Below, one piece after another: positions 51,301 to 59,119 of a DNA stretch of 64,000 nucleotides. The DNA is from Swaminathania salitolerans (GTDB taxonomy: Bacteria; Pseudomonadota; Alphaproteobacteria; Acetobacterales; Acetobacteraceae). The DNA lies in assembly GCF_025994315.1 (NCBI RefSeq), contig NZ_BAQE01000004.1, one strand, 5' to 3'. Below the pieces are notes generated by a model that did not search any database, was not told the origin of the DNA, and worked only from the letters and a program-made list of their open reading frames with translations. The translations under genes and the position numbers were made by a program. The stretch's first letter is position 1, and every line of letters starts with the position of its first letter.

Positions 51301-52662
51301 CGCCCCGTTATCGATCTTCGAATCGCTCAGCGTGCCGCCATTCTGGACATGGATCGCAACACCGGTCCCCACGATGCCGGAAGCCACCGCGCCGCTCTGC
51401 ACCAGCAGAGAGGCTCCGTTGCCGAGTGCAACGGGCCACTGGAGGGAAACCGCCCCGCTCTGGAAGACGGTCGCGCCGCTGAGAGAAACGGCCGACCAGG
51501 TACCGTAGAGAATATTGACGTTGTTCTGCGGCACCTGCTCCAGGGTCATCCCGGAGTAATAGGCATTGCCCGACTGGACATTACCGCCATCGATCGCCTT
51601 GAATCCCGTGACCGTTCCGGAAACGAAGACGGCCGAGCCGCCTCCTGCCACGATGATGTCCGTACCCCGACCGCCATTCTGGACCTGAAGATAGCCGCCG
51701 GACGAAACCTGTGCACCGGTGACCGTCGCACCATTGGCAAAGGTCGCCCAGTTATTGTCATATCCGCTGTTGAACCAGGTATCGTCGAGAGAACGGGCCC
51801 CGGACGCATAATTGGTCTCGGTCGAATTCAGGGCGTTGTCCCGGGTCACGCCGCCTGAAAGAACAACGATCGCCCCGTTATTGATTTCCGAGGCGAGCAG
51901 CGTGCCGCCGTCTCGCACCTGTATCGAGACATTCGTTCCGACCATTCCGGACGCGACTGCGCCGCTCTCGACGATCAGCGCCGCTCCGTTGCCGAGAATG
52001 GCAGGCCAGGCGACGGTCGTCCCGTTGCTCGAATAGACGGTTGCCCCGCTGAGCGCGACTGCGCTCCAGGTTCCGTTCAGTACGGGAACCGTATCGTAGA
52101 ACGCCCCGCCGATGACCAGACCGGAATGAAAGCTGTTGCCCGACTGGACGTATCCGCCGCCGGTGGCGGTAAATCCGTTGACCGTGCCGGAAACGAAAAC
52201 GGCCGAGCCGCCACCCGATACAGTGATATCGGCACCCGCCGCGCCATTCTGGACCTGAAGATAGCCCCCGGACGAGACGGTCGCGCCTGTGACCGTGGCG
52301 CCGTTGGCAAAGATGGCCCAGTTATTGTCGTATCCGCTGTTGAACCAGGTATCCTCGAGCGACCGCGCACCCGAGGCATAGACCGTCTCGGTGGAGTTCA
52401 GCCGATTGCTCTGGGTCACGCCGCCAGAGGACACCACGATTCCGGCATTGGCGATGTCCGAATCGACCAGTGCGCCGCCAGAGAGCACGTGTATGACCGC
52501 ATTCGAGCCGGTGAGCCCCGAAACCGTGGCCCCGCTCTGCACGATCAGGGTCGCGCCATTGGCGAGCGTCGCGGGCGCCTTTCTGGCAACACCATTGCTC
52601 AGATAGATCGTCGTGCCCTTTTCGTTATAGGCAGACCAGGTACCACTGAGAACAGAGATCAT
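48331..52662 (-). CDS. Giant repeat protein with C-terminal Hint domain
   Basis: 1443 residues from ATG 52662 (GAGAAG upstream). Residues about 5-1090 are six copies of a beta-strand-rich AIDA-like module beginning GTWSA. Their start codons lie exactly 570 bp (190 residues) apart four times; the fifth interval is 522 bp. Each module has GGTL, ALNSTETNYASGARSLDDTW and NSGYDNNWA motifs. Residues about 1098-1250 are a Hint domain: Cys1098 (ETCFVTGAMIRT), then SVGDMIAC, TAEHC at 1178-1182 and VPVRMLVNGRSI, the type-2 Hint layout common in Acetobacteraceae. A 190-residue tail follows. No signal peptide or barrel is visible. Role is probably cell-surface, possibly self-cleaving at Cys1098. Confidence 0.82.
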   Translation of the reverse strand: MISVLSGTWSAYNEKGTTIYLSNGVARKAPATLANGATLIVQSGATVSGLTGSNAVIHVLSGGALVDSDIANAGIVVSSGGVTQSNRLNSTETVYASGARSLEDTWFNSGYDNNWAIFANGATVTGATVSSGGYLQVQNGAAGADITVSGGGSAVFVSGTVNGFTATGGGYVQSGNSFHSGLVIGGAFYDTVPVLNGTWSAVALSGATVYSSNGTTVAWPAILGNGAALIVESGAVASGMVGTNVSIQVRDGGTLLASEINNGAIVVLSGGVTRDNALNSTETNYASGARSLDDTWFNSGYDNNWATFANGATVTGAQVSSGGYLQVQNGGRGTDIIVAGGGSAVFVSGTVTGFKAIDGGNVQSGNAYYSGMTLEQVPQNNVNILYGTWSAVSLSGATVFQSGAVSLQWPVALGNGASLLVQSGAVASGIVGTGVAIHVQNGGTLSDSKIDNGAIAVYAGGTTRGNALNSTETNYASGARSLDDVWFNSGYDNNWAIFTNGASVQGAQVLSGGYLQVQNGGSGRDLMIADHGSAVFQPNSVTGFTATGGGYVQSGNAFYSGMTLTHSTYDNVTVLNGSWSAVVLSGETVYQNNGTTVRWPVAMGNGASLIVQSGAVVSGLTGQNVAIHVSSGGTLLESEINNGAIAVYSGGLTRDNALNSTETTYASGARSFDDTWFNSGYDNNWATFTNGASVQGAQVLSGGYLQVQGGGSGQDIAVASGGSAVFVSGTVVGFAAVSGGNVQSATRYYSGMSLAGSAYETVNVLYGTWSAVNSGGATVFQSNGLTLQWPATLGNGAALHVMSGAVASGMSGYGAAVFVSAGGTLENCYIYDGGVNVFSGGVTRENQFNSIPTNFYSGASSVKDVWYNSGYGDDGINVLSGAYLQEITVGNGALMNVQSGVRIVGDVVVGSSGYLESRSPYGGAVTIPPALPPSSGTTLAGVWSAVFVNGATVYQSNGATVQSPVALANGAVLYVMSDAVASGLSGYGVGIHVSYGGTLTDSYIRDGGVVVYGGGTTSANAFNSVPTHVLPGARSVDDVWYNSGYGDDWVVVHQDATAVNPSVGKGGIMYIAPGAEVTTPSLAEGAVLYVNRTPVETCFVTGAMIRTVSGARAVETLSVGDMIACREKEGVTYRPVTWIGSKETRAKPNLPLDQSGLPVRIHADAFGEGRPSSDLLVTAEHCFLVDGRFVPVRMLVNGRSIRYDEEMTAYSYHHIGLDRHSVIFANDLETESYLDTGNSGVFDRQTGADGVIRMRLSSWEHDAAAPLETGRHFVEPIFRALQTRAEDMAGLPCAPSAPTLTEDPGLRLVTGAGTELPLLRRVGDIHLYRLPAGTGKLWIVSHAGRPCDLIGPFVDDRRALGVRIGQITHYAGEMTALVETHLREPALAGWHGLEGGDSRWTDGHALIPLDPNLARSEGLLGIALVGSAVYAVDPAEDVLRRSA
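49836..52638 (-). repeat. Coding repeat array, 570-bp modules
   Basis: The Trp codon of the GTWSA-type motif opens each module: 52638, 52068, 51498, 50928, 50358 (intervals exactly 570 bp), then 49836 (interval 522 bp). Several stretches between modules are nearly identical at DNA level. Confidence 0.9.
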
Positions 52663-53255
52663 GTGCTTCTCATCAATCTGGGACGGTTTCGGGAATCGAA
52701 GACGTCGGACGACACGAGATACGAAGACCATCGTATCCCTGATGGAGGATGCCTATATTCTCATGTTTTCATTGATCAATAATTGTATTTATAACGTTCT
52801 TTCCCGTGCAAGAATGCTCTATATAACTACAAAGTCGAAAATCCATCTTCGAATAGCGCCGCATAATCAGTTCTGCTTCGCAATTCGTTAACACTATATT
52901 AACGATCAGTACGGACACGAATCTATATTCGTTGTTTATTCCGTCATCGGAAAATATAATCATTTATGACGATTCTGGAACGGTTTGTGCCTATAGTTCA
53001 GGTTGAAAAGTTTCCTCTATTTGTATTTTCAAAATAATGCATTTAATATTTTATAGTTTTAAAAACACATCCTGATACGCCAACAGACCCGCCCCGATAT
53101 GTGTTCCTCCGACAAAAACGCCCGGGAAACACGTCCAGGAAACACGCCCGAACGGAATCGACGACAGAGAAAGGGAGAGGGAGAGGGAGGGTATCTTCGA
53201 GCGTTCCGCATCGAACGCGGTGTCCGGACTTGTCCGACGCAGGCCCGTAGGCAGC
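52663..53255. other. AT-rich leader of the Hint-protein gene and ilvC 3' side
   Basis: 593 bp without a supported gene. About 52740-53070 is strongly AT-rich, the likely promoter region of the minus-strand Hint gene, and resembles the AT-rich leader of the RTX-like gene at 31080-31691. The stretch 53160-53190 is a GGGAGAG-rich purine run. Confidence 0.6.
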
Positions 53256-53287
53256 AAAAACCCCGGACACGCAGCGCGCATCCGGGG
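53256..53287 (-). terminator. Rho-independent terminator of the ilvBNC operon
   Basis: On the minus strand: CCCCGGA, a 13-base loop rich in GCGC pairs, TCCGGGG, then TTTTTG. It lies 98 bp past the ilvC stop. A second hairpin (CGGGCGGGAG/CTCCCCCGCCCG, about 53315-53342) sits between. Confidence 0.8.
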
Positions 53288-53384
53288 CCGGGCCCCTCCG
53301 GAGAGGGGCAGGCTCGGGCGGGAGAACACTCCCCCGCCCGAACGGGTCTATCGGACCGCCGATCGGACTCCGATGGCGCGTGCC

Positions 53385-54404
53385 TCAGTTCCTGGCCTTG
53401 TCCACCAGCTTGCCCTTGGCGATCCAGGGCATCATCTCACGCAGCTTCGCACCGGTCTTCTCGATCTGGTGCGCGTCGTTGCGGGCACGGATGGCCTTGA
53501 AGCCAACGCCGCCGGACTGGTTTTCGAGAATGAAGTTACGCACGAAAGTGCCGTCCTGGATATCGGTCAGAACGCGCTTCATCTCGGCCTTGGTTTCAGC
53601 CGTCACGATACGCGGGCCGGTGACATACTCGCCATACTCGGCCGTGTTCGAGATCGAGTAGTTCATGTTCGCAATGCCGCCTTCATAGATCAGATCCACG
53701 ATCAGCTTCATTTCATGCAGGCACTCGAAATAGGCCATTTCGGGAGCGTAGCCGCCCTCGACCAGCGTCTCGAATCCGGCGCGGATCAGCTCGACCAGAC
53801 CGCCGCACAGCACGGCCTGCTCACCGAACAGATCGGTTTCGACCTCTTCCTTGAAGCTGGTCTCGATAATGCCGGCGCGGCCGCCACCATTGGCCGAGGC
53901 ATAGGACAGGGCGATTTCGAGCGCCTGACCCGTTGCGTTCTGGGCAACGGCCACGAGCGACGGCACGCCGCCGCCCTTCTGGTATTCCGAACGCACCGTG
54001 TGGCCGGGGCCCTTGGGTGCCACGAGGAACACGTCCAGATCGGGACGGGCTTCGATGATGCGGAAATGGATCGACAGACCATGCGCGAAGACGAGCGCTG
54101 CGCCGTGCTTCAGGTTCTTCTCGAGCGATTCCTTGTAGAGTGCGCCCTGGCCTTCGTCAGGCGTCAGAACCATCACGACATCGGCCCAGGCAGCGGCATC
54201 GGCAGGAGTCATGACCTTGAAGCCGGCACCTTCTGCCTTGGCAACGGCCGAGGATTCGGGACGCAGGCCGATGACCATGTCGGTCACGCCGCTGTCCTTC
54301 AGGTTGTTGGCATGGGCGTGACCCTGGCTGCCATAGCCGATGATGGCGACCTTCTTGCCCTTGATCAGGCCCAGATCACAGTCACGATCGTAATAGACGC
54401 GCAT
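53385..54404 (-). CDS. ilvC: Ketol-acid reductoisomerase IlvC
   Basis: 339 residues, class I length. NADPH-binding GYGSQGHAHANNL near residue 24, then DVVMVLTPDEGQG, VAPKGPGHTVR and the magnesium-binding acidic helices with LFGEQAVLCGGLVELI and YFECLHEMKLIVDLIYEGG. It makes dihydroxy-isovalerate and dihydroxy-methylvalerate for Val, Ile and Leu. ATG 54404 overlaps the ilvN stop (TGATG); GAGGAG is its SD. Last gene of ilvBNC. Confidence 0.97.
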   Translation of the reverse strand: MRVYYDRDCDLGLIKGKKVAIIGYGSQGHAHANNLKDSGVTDMVIGLRPESSAVAKAEGAGFKVMTPADAAAWADVVMVLTPDEGQGALYKESLEKNLKHGAALVFAHGLSIHFRIIEARPDLDVFLVAPKGPGHTVRSEYQKGGGVPSLVAVAQNATGQALEIALSYASANGGGRAGIIETSFKEEVETDLFGEQAVLCGGLVELIRAGFETLVEGGYAPEMAYFECLHEMKLIVDLIYEGGIANMNYSISNTAEYGEYVTGPRIVTAETKAEMKRVLTDIQDGTFVRNFILENQSGGVGFKAIRARNDAHQIEKTGAKLREMMPWIAKGKLVDKARN

Positions 54405-54931
54405 CAGAAAGACTCCTCGATGGATTGAAAGACGTCAGAACCACGCCCGATGGCGGCAATTCCCGTCCGGGACACTTCCGCAAGACCGAGCGGTTGCATC
54501 AGTTCGACGAAAGCGTCGATCTTCTCGGCGCTTCCCGTCAGTTCGAAAACGAAAGACCCTGCCGAGGTATCGACAGGATGGGCACGAAACGCCTGTGCGA
54601 TACGCATCCCCTCGGTGCGCATCTCGCCCTTGCTCACCACCTTGATCAGGGCGAGCTCGCGCGCCACATGCGGGCCGCATTCCGTCAGATCCCTCACGCC
54701 ATGCACGGGGATGAGCCGGTCGAGCTGCGCCTTGATCTGGGTGATCACCATCTCGGTGCCCGAGGTCACGATGGTGATGCGCGACAGGTTGCGCGCGGCA
54801 TCGATGGCCGAGACGGTGAGGCTCTCGATATTGTAGCCACGGCCCGAAAACAGACCGACGACACGGGCCAGGGCGCCGCTTTCGTTTTCGATCAGAACCG
54901 CGATAACGGCTCTCTGGATATCCTGTGCCAT
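54404..54931 (-). CDS. ilvN: Acetolactate synthase small (regulatory) subunit
   Basis: 175 residues. N-terminal ACT domain with IAVLIENESGALARVVGLFSGRGYNIESLTV, the usual valine-binding domain, then a C-terminal domain (AQAFRAHPVDTSAGSFVFELTGS). It activates the catalytic subunit and gives feedback inhibition. TGATG overlaps both neighbours, so the three ilv genes are translationally coupled. Confidence 0.95.
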   Translation of the reverse strand: MAQDIQRAVIAVLIENESGALARVVGLFSGRGYNIESLTVSAIDAARNLSRITIVTSGTEMVITQIKAQLDRLIPVHGVRDLTECGPHVARELALIKVVSKGEMRTEGMRIAQAFRAHPVDTSAGSFVFELTGSAEKIDAFVELMQPLGLAEVSRTGIAAIGRGSDVFQSIEESF

Positions 54932-56727
54932 CAGACCAGCATCATGCCTTCTTGTGTGACCTTCGCCGCATTGGCCTCCTGATCGGGGCCGAGCAGCATC
55001 TCGTTATGCGGCGCGCCTGACGGGATCATCGGGAAGCAGTTTTCATCCTGCGCCACGCAGATATCCGCCACCACCGGGCCGTCATGACGCAGCATCTCGT
55101 CGATCACGCCATCCAGCTCGCCCACGCATGTGGCGCGCAGCCCCTTGCCATGGAAGGCCTCGGCCAGACGGATGAAATCGGGCAGCGCCTCGCTATAGGA
55201 TTGCGAATAGCGCGAGCCATGCAGAAGCTCCTGCCACTGGCGCACCATGCCCATATAGCGGTTGTTCAGGATGAACAGCTTCACCGGCAGGCGGTACTGC
55301 GCCATGGTGCCGAGCTCCTGGATATTCATGAGCGTCGAGGCCTCACCGGCGATATCGATCACCAGCGCATCGGGATGCGCCACCTGCGCGCCGACTGCGG
55401 CGGGCAGGCCATACCCCATCGTGCCGAGGCCGCCCGAGGTCAGCCAGCGATTGGGCTTGTCGAACTGGAAATGCTGCGCGGCCCACATCTGATGCTGGCC
55501 GACTTCCGTGCTCACATACGTATCGCGCCCCAGAGCCTGCGTCGCCTCGTAGAGGCGGCGAATGGCATATTGCGGGCGGATGATGGCGCTCGGGGTCCGG
55601 TCCTGAACGAAACCGAAGGAATCGAGCGCGCGCCAGCCCTCGATCTGCGCCCACCACGGACCCAGATCCTGCCCGTCATCATCCCAGGCGGCCATAAGCG
55701 CCTCGATGGTGCGGCCCACATCGCCGACCAGCGGCACATCCACCCGGATGATCTTGTTGATCTGCGAGGGGTCGATATCGGCATGGACCTTGAACGAGTT
55801 GGGCGAGAACGCATCCACGCGCCCTGTCACACGGTCGTCGAAACGCGAGCCGAGCGCGATCAGCAGGTCGCAGCCATGCGTGGCCAGATTGGCCTCGTAG
55901 CTGCCATGCATACCAAGCATACCCAGAAACTGGCGGTCGGTGGTGGGGAAAGCCCCCAGACCCATCAGCGTGGAGGTGACCGGGAAATTGGTGCGGCGGG
56001 CGAAGCGACGCAGGGCGTCCGAGGCAGCGGGGCCGGCATTGATCACGCCGCCACCCGTATAGAGAAGCGGGCGTCTGGCACGCTTCATGGCCGCAATGGT
56101 CTGGCGGATCGCCTCGCCATCGGCGTCCAGATTGGGGCGATACGGGCGATGCAGACGCCCCTCCCCCGGTGCAGGCAGGGGGGCGTTTCCGACCGAGATA
56201 TCCTTGGGCAGATCGATCAGCACAGGGCCGGGACGGCCGCCTGCGGCCACCTCGAACGCCTCACGCACGATCGGCGCCAGATCCTGACCGCGACGCACGA
56301 GATAATTATGCTTGGTGGCCGGGCGCGTGATGCCGGTCGTATCGGCTTCCTGAAACGCATCGTTGCCGATCAGCGCCGTAGGCACCTGACCGCACAGACA
56401 GACGAGCGGAATGGAATCCATCAGCGCATCGACCAGACCGGTCACGGCATTGGTGGCACCAGGGCCGCTGGTGACCAGCACCACGCCCACCTTGCCGGTG
56501 GAGCGCGCATAGGCTTCCGCCGCATGAACGGCGGCCTGCTCGTGGCGCACCAGAACGTGACGGATACGATCCTGCTTGAACAGCGCATCGTAGATGGGCA
56601 GCACCGCGCCGCCGGGATAGCCGAAAATGACCTCGACACCCTGCTCCACAAGCACGCGCAGGAGCACCTCGGCACCGTTGAGCGGCGCTGTCGAAGTTTT
56701 TCCGTTCTGCTGTGTTGACGCGTTCAT
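54931..56727 (-). CDS. ilvB: Acetolactate synthase large subunit
   Basis: 598 residues. FGYPGGAVLPIYDALF and HEQAAVHAAEAYARSTGKVGVVLVTSGPGATN in the thiamine-pyrophosphate half, an FAD site in the centre, and the C-terminal diphosphate motif GLGTMGYGLPAAVGAQ and NNRYMGMVRQWQEL. It condenses two pyruvates (or pyruvate and 2-oxobutyrate) to acetolactate, the first step of branched-chain amino acid synthesis. SD AAAGGGG precedes ATG 56727. First gene of the operon; miaA lies immediately upstream. Confidence 0.96.
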   Translation of the reverse strand: MNASTQQNGKTSTAPLNGAEVLLRVLVEQGVEVIFGYPGGAVLPIYDALFKQDRIRHVLVRHEQAAVHAAEAYARSTGKVGVVLVTSGPGATNAVTGLVDALMDSIPLVCLCGQVPTALIGNDAFQEADTTGITRPATKHNYLVRRGQDLAPIVREAFEVAAGGRPGPVLIDLPKDISVGNAPLPAPGEGRLHRPYRPNLDADGEAIRQTIAAMKRARRPLLYTGGGVINAGPAASDALRRFARRTNFPVTSTLMGLGAFPTTDRQFLGMLGMHGSYEANLATHGCDLLIALGSRFDDRVTGRVDAFSPNSFKVHADIDPSQINKIIRVDVPLVGDVGRTIEALMAAWDDDGQDLGPWWAQIEGWRALDSFGFVQDRTPSAIIRPQYAIRRLYEATQALGRDTYVSTEVGQHQMWAAQHFQFDKPNRWLTSGGLGTMGYGLPAAVGAQVAHPDALVIDIAGEASTLMNIQELGTMAQYRLPVKLFILNNRYMGMVRQWQELLHGSRYSQSYSEALPDFIRLAEAFHGKGLRATCVGELDGVIDEMLRHDGPVVADICVAQDENCFPMIPSGAPHNEMLLGPDQEANAAKVTQEGMMLV

Positions 56728-56759
56728 GCGAGCGCACCCCTTTCATTGAGCGGGCGGGT

Positions 56760-57758
56760 TTATGATGGGTGTAAGGATTCGTCAATGGTCGATTGTATGA
56801 AAGTTGCTATTTTCTCGAATTCCCTTTTCGAAAATTGCGTACCATCCACATAACGTTGCAAGGAAATCATGCAGTCCTGCTCTGCGCCCAGCGCATGGTG
56901 GTTGAACCACGTCGCCTGGCGCCGCGTGTATTGGCCGGTGGCGATCACGGCGCGGGCGACAGCGTCTTCCATCGCAAGATTTCCGGCAAGGGCGGCGCCC
57001 AGTTCCGGCACGCCATGGGCGCGCATGGCGGGCAGGGCGGGCGAAAGACCCCGCGCCATGAGGCGTTCGACCTCTTCCATGGCGCCCATGGCCATCATGC
57101 GCGAAAACCGTTCCGCAATCGCCGCGCGCAGCGTGTCGCGCGGTGGATCGAGCCTGACGGATACGAAGCGGAACGGTGCCGGGGGCAGTCCCGGCTGGCT
57201 GCGCCAGTAGGTCAGCCCGCGCCCCGTCCCGCGCAGCACCTCCAGCGCGCGGGCCACACGCTGGCTGTCGGCAGGCCTCAGGGTCTGCGCGGTATCGGGG
57301 TCGTCGCGCAGCAGCATGGCATGCGCCCCTTCGCTCCCCTCGCTTTCGACGAGCGCGCGCGCCCAGTCGCGCGCCGCATCGCCGGGGTCGGGCACCTCGA
57401 CCAGCCCCCCGAGCAAGGCACGCAGATACATCCCCGTACCGCCGCAGATTATAGGCATAAGGCCCTGCGCATGCGCAGCTGTCATTTCCGCCAGAGCCGC
57501 CTCGCGCCACCAGGCGACGCTACCGGGGCAGGCCGCATCGAGCACGCCATAGAGGCGGTGCGGCGCGCGCGCCTCGTCCTGCGCATCGGGACGGGCGGTC
57601 AGCACATGAAGATCGGCATAGACCTGCATGGAATCCGCATTGATGACGGCCCCGCGAAACCGTTCGGCAAGAGCGAGCGCAAGCCCCGACTTGCCCGAAC
57701 AGGTGGGCCCCGCCACAATGAGGGCTGTCGGGGCGAGGGCAAACCGGGCGTCAGCCAT
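56760..57758 (-). CDS. miaA: tRNA dimethylallyltransferase MiaA
   Basis: 332 residues from ATG 57758. P-loop GPTCSGKSGLALALAE (from residue 18), NADSMQVYADLHVLTARP, then GGTGMYLRALLGGL and RYARALE-type substrate helix (QRVARALEVLRGTG). It attaches a dimethylallyl group to A37 of tRNAs that read U-starting codons. A TTG 6 codons earlier is in frame but has no better SD. It ends 33 bp before the ilvB start on the same strand and is divergent from serB. Confidence 0.95.
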   Translation of the reverse strand: MADARFALAPTALIVAGPTCSGKSGLALALAERFRGAVINADSMQVYADLHVLTARPDAQDEARAPHRLYGVLDAACPGSVAWWREAALAEMTAAHAQGLMPIICGGTGMYLRALLGGLVEVPDPGDAARDWARALVESEGSEGAHAMLLRDDPDTAQTLRPADSQRVARALEVLRGTGRGLTYWRSQPGLPPAPFRFVSVRLDPPRDTLRAAIAERFSRMMAMGAMEEVERLMARGLSPALPAMRAHGVPELGAALAGNLAMEDAVARAVIATGQYTRRQATWFNHHALGAEQDCMISLQRYVDGTQFSKREFEKIATFIQSTIDESLHPS

Positions 57759-57799
57759 GCTGTCTTGCTGTCCCAAGCGTTTCTACCAGATGGGCCAAG

Positions 57800-58690
57800 A
57801 TGACCTTACCTTACGTTCTCGTTCTCGTTGCCGACCCTGCACAGGGCACCCTGTCCAAAGATGCCATCGACATTGCGCGGAACATGGTCAAGGGCAAGAA
57901 CCCCATCGTGCTTTCGCCGGGCGAGGCGGTCGAGATACCGTGCCCTGCCCCGTCGCCCGGCGCACCGACCATCGCGACCATTCGCGCAACGCTTGCCCGT
58001 TACAGGACCGATGCGCTGATGGTCAAAAGCCGTGGCAGACGCAAGGCGGTCCTGATCGCCGATATGGACAGCACGATTCTCGCCGGGGAGACCCTCGACG
58101 AGCTCGCCGCCCTTCTGGGCTGCGGTGACGAGGTTGCGGAGCTGACCCGGCAATCGATGAACGGTACGCTGGATTTCGAGGACTCTCTCCGGGCGCGCGT
58201 CGCCCTGCTGAAGGGTCGTGAAACCGGCGTTCTCGAAGCCGTCTGGGAGTCTTCGCATCTGAATGCAGGCGCGCGCTGCCTCGTCCAGACCATGCGCGCC
58301 AACAACGCCCGCACCGCGCTCGTCTCCGGTGGCTTCACCTGGTTTACGTCCAGAGTGGCCGAGGCCTGCGGCTTCGACGAGCATCACGGCAATGTTCTCG
58401 GCATGGATGCAAACCGGTTCACGGGCGCGCTCGATGCCCCCGTACTCGGCCCCGACAGCAAACAGGAGCATCTCGAACGGCTTCTGGACGAGCGCGGCGT
58501 CAAGGCGTCGGCTGCCCTGGCGACAGGAGACGGGGCGAACGATCTCCCGATGCTGGCTCTGGCCGGTCTGGGAATCGCCTACAAGGCCAAGCCCAGAATC
58601 CGCCAGATGATCGACATGCAGGTCAATCACTCAACCCTGCGTGCCCATCTGTTCGCTCAGGGTTATCCGGCAAGCGTTTTCGTGGAGTAA
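57800..58690 (+). CDS. serB: Phosphoserine phosphatase SerB
   Basis: 296 residues. HAD nucleophile motif IADMDST with Asp88 and Asp90, then ALVSGGFTWFTSRVAE, and the C-terminal GDGANDLPMLALAGLGIAYKAKPRIRQ. The N-terminal 80 residues are a regulatory domain typical of proteobacterial SerB. It makes serine from phosphoserine. Divergent from miaA across a 41-bp gap. The hairpins at 58697-58737 follow it. Confidence 0.94.
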   Translation: MTLPYVLVLVADPAQGTLSKDAIDIARNMVKGKNPIVLSPGEAVEIPCPAPSPGAPTIATIRATLARYRTDALMVKSRGRRKAVLIADMDSTILAGETLDELAALLGCGDEVAELTRQSMNGTLDFEDSLRARVALLKGRETGVLEAVWESSHLNAGARCLVQTMRANNARTALVSGGFTWFTSRVAEACGFDEHHGNVLGMDANRFTGALDAPVLGPDSKQEHLERLLDERGVKASAALATGDGANDLPMLALAGLGIAYKAKPRIRQMIDMQVNHSTLRAHLFAQGYPASVFVE

Positions 58691-58696
58691 AGGGTC

Positions 58697-58737
58697 ATGG
58701 GGCGCTGCCCCATCCCCCGGGAAGGGGCGCACCCCTT
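58697..58737 (+). terminator. Two tandem hairpins after serB
   Basis: ATGGGGC-GCT-GCCCCAT (58697-58713), then AAGGGG-CGCA-CCCCTT (58722-58737) followed by TCATCCCCTTCTTTC. Probable serB terminator; the T-run is poor. Confidence 0.5.
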
Positions 58738-58751
58738 TCATCCCCTTCTTT

Positions 58752-58940
58752 CTATGGGGTGAAGATGGCCTCGATGCTCATATCGAAGATTTTCGCGATG
58801 GCGAAAGCCAGAGGCAGGCTCGGGTCGTAACGCCCGTTCTCGATCGCATTGATGGTCTGGCGCGAGACGCCCAGCGCCTCGGCCAGCGCATTCTGGCTGA
58901 GCCCCTGAGCCAGACGCAGATCGCGCATGCGGTTTTTCAC
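58752..58940 (-). CDS. Small XRE-family HTH regulator
   Basis: 62 residues from GTG 58940 with CGGAAA just upstream. It is almost only the helix-turn-helix: RLAQGLSQNALAEALGVSRQTINAIENGRYDPSLPLAFAIAK. This is the short YgzD-like type that often sits near a membrane protein gene, but no such gene is supported here. Target unknown. An upstream in-frame extension with two Cys exists but is not part of the family. Confidence 0.82.
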   Translation of the reverse strand: MKNRMRDLRLAQGLSQNALAEALGVSRQTINAIENGRYDPSLPLAFAIAKIFDMSIEAIFTP

Positions 58941-59119
58941 CGGTATTTCCGGTTGGTAAAGACAGCGCTGACAAACCACAGGCTCCCCATGATCGGCCAG
59001 ACAGCGAAAGCGCGCAGAGCCAGATCTGCGAAGGACTCCCGCCCTCTGGCAGGTTCAGGGCGAAGCCCCCGGAGTGCCGGGTTTCACAAGGGCGTCGCGT
59101 CTTTCGGGAAAACCGCGTT

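Noticed and set aside
48097..51858. Very long open frame on the plus strand opposite the Hint-domain gene
   Set aside because: It lies antisense to a repeat gene with consistent codon structure, has no ribosome site or family motif, and its length comes from GC-rich codon bias in the periodic modules.
58941..59119. Membrane-protein partner gene of the small XRE regulator
   Set aside because: Short regulators of this type often have a membrane neighbour, but this 179-bp gap is too short and contains only shadow frames.
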